Assembly: GCF_029892045.1 (NCBI RefSeq)
Contig: NZ_CP120367.1
Span: 2,170,001-2,234,000, forward strand
Origin: Sinorhizobium numidicum
GTDB lineage: Bacteria; Pseudomonadota; Alphaproteobacteria; Rhizobiales; Rhizobiaceae
DNA: 64,000 bases
Direction of reading: 5' to 3'
The stretch's first letter is position 1. Every line of letters begins with the position of its first letter. Below, in pieces: positions 62,353 through 64,000 of the stretch. Under the pieces are notes generated by a model that was given only the letters and a program-made list of their open reading frames with translations, was not told the DNA's origin and searched no databases. The position numbers and the translations under genes were made by a program.

Positions 62353-63951
62353 ATGCCCTCCATCACGCTTTTCGGTCTTTCCTGGTCGAAACCCGACGGT
62401 GAACAGGTCTTTGCCGATCTCGAGCTGGCTTTAGGTCCTGAAAAGGTGGGGCTTGTCGGCAGGAACGGTGTCGGTAAGACGGCGCTGCTCAACGTCATTG
62501 CCGGCCGTGTACGGCCCTCTGCCGGCACGGTAATCATCGATGGGCGCATCGCGTTCGCCCGGCAGATGCTTCAGGTAGCTGCGGATGAAACCATTGCCGA
62601 TCTCTTCGTTGCGAGGGAGGCGATTGCATTGCTGCAGCGCGCCGAAAAAGGCGAGGCGAGTGTCGAGGAATTGGCCGATGCGGACTGGACGGTAGAGGAG
62701 CGGATCGTTGCTGCCCTTGCCCATATCGGGTTGGAGGCAGAGACGAACACTCTCCTGACGCAGCTTTCCGGCGGTCAGCGTACGCGGGCCGCCCTCGCGG
62801 CGGCAACATTCTCCGAGCCCGATTTTCTGCTGCTAGACGAGCCCACTAACAATCTGGATCGTGACGGTAGGCGGGCGGTAATCGACTTTATGACCGGCTG
62901 GCGGAACGGCGCGATTATCGTCAGCCACGACCGCGAACTTCTCGACCACGCGGACACGATCATCGAACTGACCTCGCTTGGCGCCAAACGCTACGGCGGG
63001 AACTGGAGCGTCTACCAGGCAATCAAAGGCGTCGAGTTGGAAGCGGCAGAACAAAATCTGGCGCATGCACAGAAGGCAAGCGACGAGATCGACCGTAAGG
63101 CGCAGCTCATTACCGAGCGGCGGGACAGGCGCAACGCCGCCGGCGCCAAGAAAGGGGGGAAAGGCGACATGCCGCGCATTCTGCTCGGCAAGCGAAAAAG
63201 CAATGCGGAGGCGACCCGAGGAAAGGGCGTGCAACTTGCCGAGCGCCAGCGGGCAGAGGCACTCGATGCCGTCTCGGCCGCGCGGGCCCGCATTGAAGTC
63301 TTGCAGCCATTCTCTGTCCGCCTTCCTCCGACGGGATTGCCCGCAGGCCGTCAGGTGCTCGCGTTTGACGAGGTCACGGCTGGCTACGATCCGGCCCATC
63401 CCATTATTCAGGACCTGTCCTTTTCACTGATGGGGCCACAACGTGTCGCACTTGTTGGTCCCAACGGATCGGGAAAAACGACCTTTCTAAGGTTGGTGGC
63501 GGGAGAGATCTTGCCATTCCAAGGGACGCTCTCCGTCACAGTGCCTTTCGCCATGCTGGATCAAAGCGTCGGGATTCTCGAGCGCGACGATACGATCCTC
63601 GACAACTTCAGGCGGCTCAACCCCGGCGCGACCGAGAATTCCTGCCGTGCGACGTTGGCAAGCTTCCGCTTCCGTGCCGACGCCACCCTTCAGCCGGTCG
63701 GCACCTTGAGCGGCGGGCAGGTGTTGCGCGCCGGCCTTGCTTGCGTGCTCGGCGGGGCGTCCCCGCCTTCGTTGCTTATCCTCGACGAGCCGACCAACCA
63801 TCTGGACATCGATTCCATCGAGGCAGTGGAGGCGGGCTTGCTTGCTTATGACGGCGCGCTCCTCGTCGTCAGCCATGACGAAACCTTCCTTGCCAATATT
63901 GGTGTCGATCGACGCATCGAACTGACAGGGCCTGCGGAGAAGGCTCGTTAG
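62353..63951 (+). CDS. ABC-F family ATPase
   Basis: A 532-residue soluble protein with two ATPase domains and no membrane part. Domain 1: Walker A VGRNGVGKTALLNV, signature LSGGQRTRAALAAATF, Walker B FLLLDEPTNNLDRDG. A charged linker (about 220-310, QNLAHAQKASDEIDRKAQLI) follows, then domain 2: GPNGSGKTTFLRLV, LSGGQVLRAGLACVLG, LLILDEPTNHLDIDS. ABC-F proteins act on the ribosome, in translation or antibiotic protection (Uup/EttA-like). Start ATG 62353 fits the domain; it is divergent from a TetR gene. Confidence 0.93.
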   Translation: MPSITLFGLSWSKPDGEQVFADLELALGPEKVGLVGRNGVGKTALLNVIAGRVRPSAGTVIIDGRIAFARQMLQVAADETIADLFVAREAIALLQRAEKGEASVEELADADWTVEERIVAALAHIGLEAETNTLLTQLSGGQRTRAALAAATFSEPDFLLLDEPTNNLDRDGRRAVIDFMTGWRNGAIIVSHDRELLDHADTIIELTSLGAKRYGGNWSVYQAIKGVELEAAEQNLAHAQKASDEIDRKAQLITERRDRRNAAGAKKGGKGDMPRILLGKRKSNAEATRGKGVQLAERQRAEALDAVSAARARIEVLQPFSVRLPPTGLPAGRQVLAFDEVTAGYDPAHPIIQDLSFSLMGPQRVALVGPNGSGKTTFLRLVAGEILPFQGTLSVTVPFAMLDQSVGILERDDTILDNFRRLNPGATENSCRATLASFRFRADATLQPVGTLSGGQVLRAGLACVLGGASPPSLLILDEPTNHLDIDSIEAVEAGLLAYDGALLVVSHDETFLANIGVDRRIELTGPAEKAR

Positions 63952-64000
63952 AGCACATAACCGCCGTCGATTGTGACGCTCGCACCGCTCATGTAGCACG
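63948..64000 (-). CDS. Short-chain dehydrogenase, 3' tip only
   Basis: The last 16 codons on the minus strand read CYMSGASVTIDGGYVL and stop, the standard C-terminus of SDR enzymes (SGxxxxVDGGY). The gene continues beyond the window and overlaps the ABC-F stop by 4 bp in convergent orientation. Confidence 0.75.
   Translation of the reverse strand, partial: CYMSGASVTIDGGYVL

Noticed and set aside
1..64000. CRISPR array or cas genes
   Set aside because: No regularly spaced repeats and no Cas motifs were seen.

Overview
The window looks like a replicon segment (chromosome, chromid or megaplasmid) of a fast-growing rhizobium, most likely Sinorhizobium/Ensifer. The reasons are high GC, tightly packed operons with ATGA overlaps, many periplasmic-binding-protein ABC importers, a RIME-type palindromic repeat, an alpha-r14 (NfeR1-like) small RNA, and proteins typical of Rhizobiales such as DUF930. 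No rRNA, tRNA, CRISPR array or replication origin was recognised.

Left part (1-30 kb) is metabolic. After the 3' end of an RTX protein comes a glyoxylate/glycerate operon (gcl-hyi-glxR-glycerate kinase-allA-like) read away from an IclR regulator. Two small conserved genes follow, then a LacI-controlled RbsABC-like sugar importer. The next block encodes the whole route for four-carbon sugar acids: otnK, otnI, ltnD and an MFS importer on the minus strand; a LacI regulator and otnC on the plus strand. Three near-identical 16-bp palindromes lie between the two arms. A FadR-type regulator, denD, an SDR dehydrogenase and a UgpC-type ABC importer continue the same theme. Products converge on dihydroxyacetone phosphate, while the gcl branch yields 2-phosphoglycerate.

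Middle part (30-46.5 kb) is a decayed accessory region. It holds two broken copies of one tyrosine recombinase around cspA and an alpha-r14 sRNA, two intact ParDE-like modules, one VapBC module, a Phd/PemK-like pair with a frameshifted toxin, an XRE antitoxin missing its HTH core, fragments of GNAT and DUF1868 genes, a class III adenylate cyclase broken by a short deletion, and a complete IS1182-family element with 24-bp inverted repeats beside a methyltransferase remnant. Two related copies of a ~95-bp repeat, in the same orientation, bound the 36.6-46.2 kb part.

Right part (46.3-64 kb) begins with a siderophore operon (ParB/SbnI-like protein, MFS exporter, Fe-siderophore binding protein) behind a TGA-N9-TCA RirA-type box. 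A convergent TonB-dependent receptor and a nitronate monooxygenase follow. Next is a 955-residue OmpR-winged-helix/NB-ARC/TPR regulator divergent from an operon of three exported or Tat-targeted alpha/beta hydrolases, Ohr, a cytochrome P460 and a truncated alcohol dehydrogenase. A TetR regulator, an ABC-F ATPase and the 3' tip of an SDR gene close the window.
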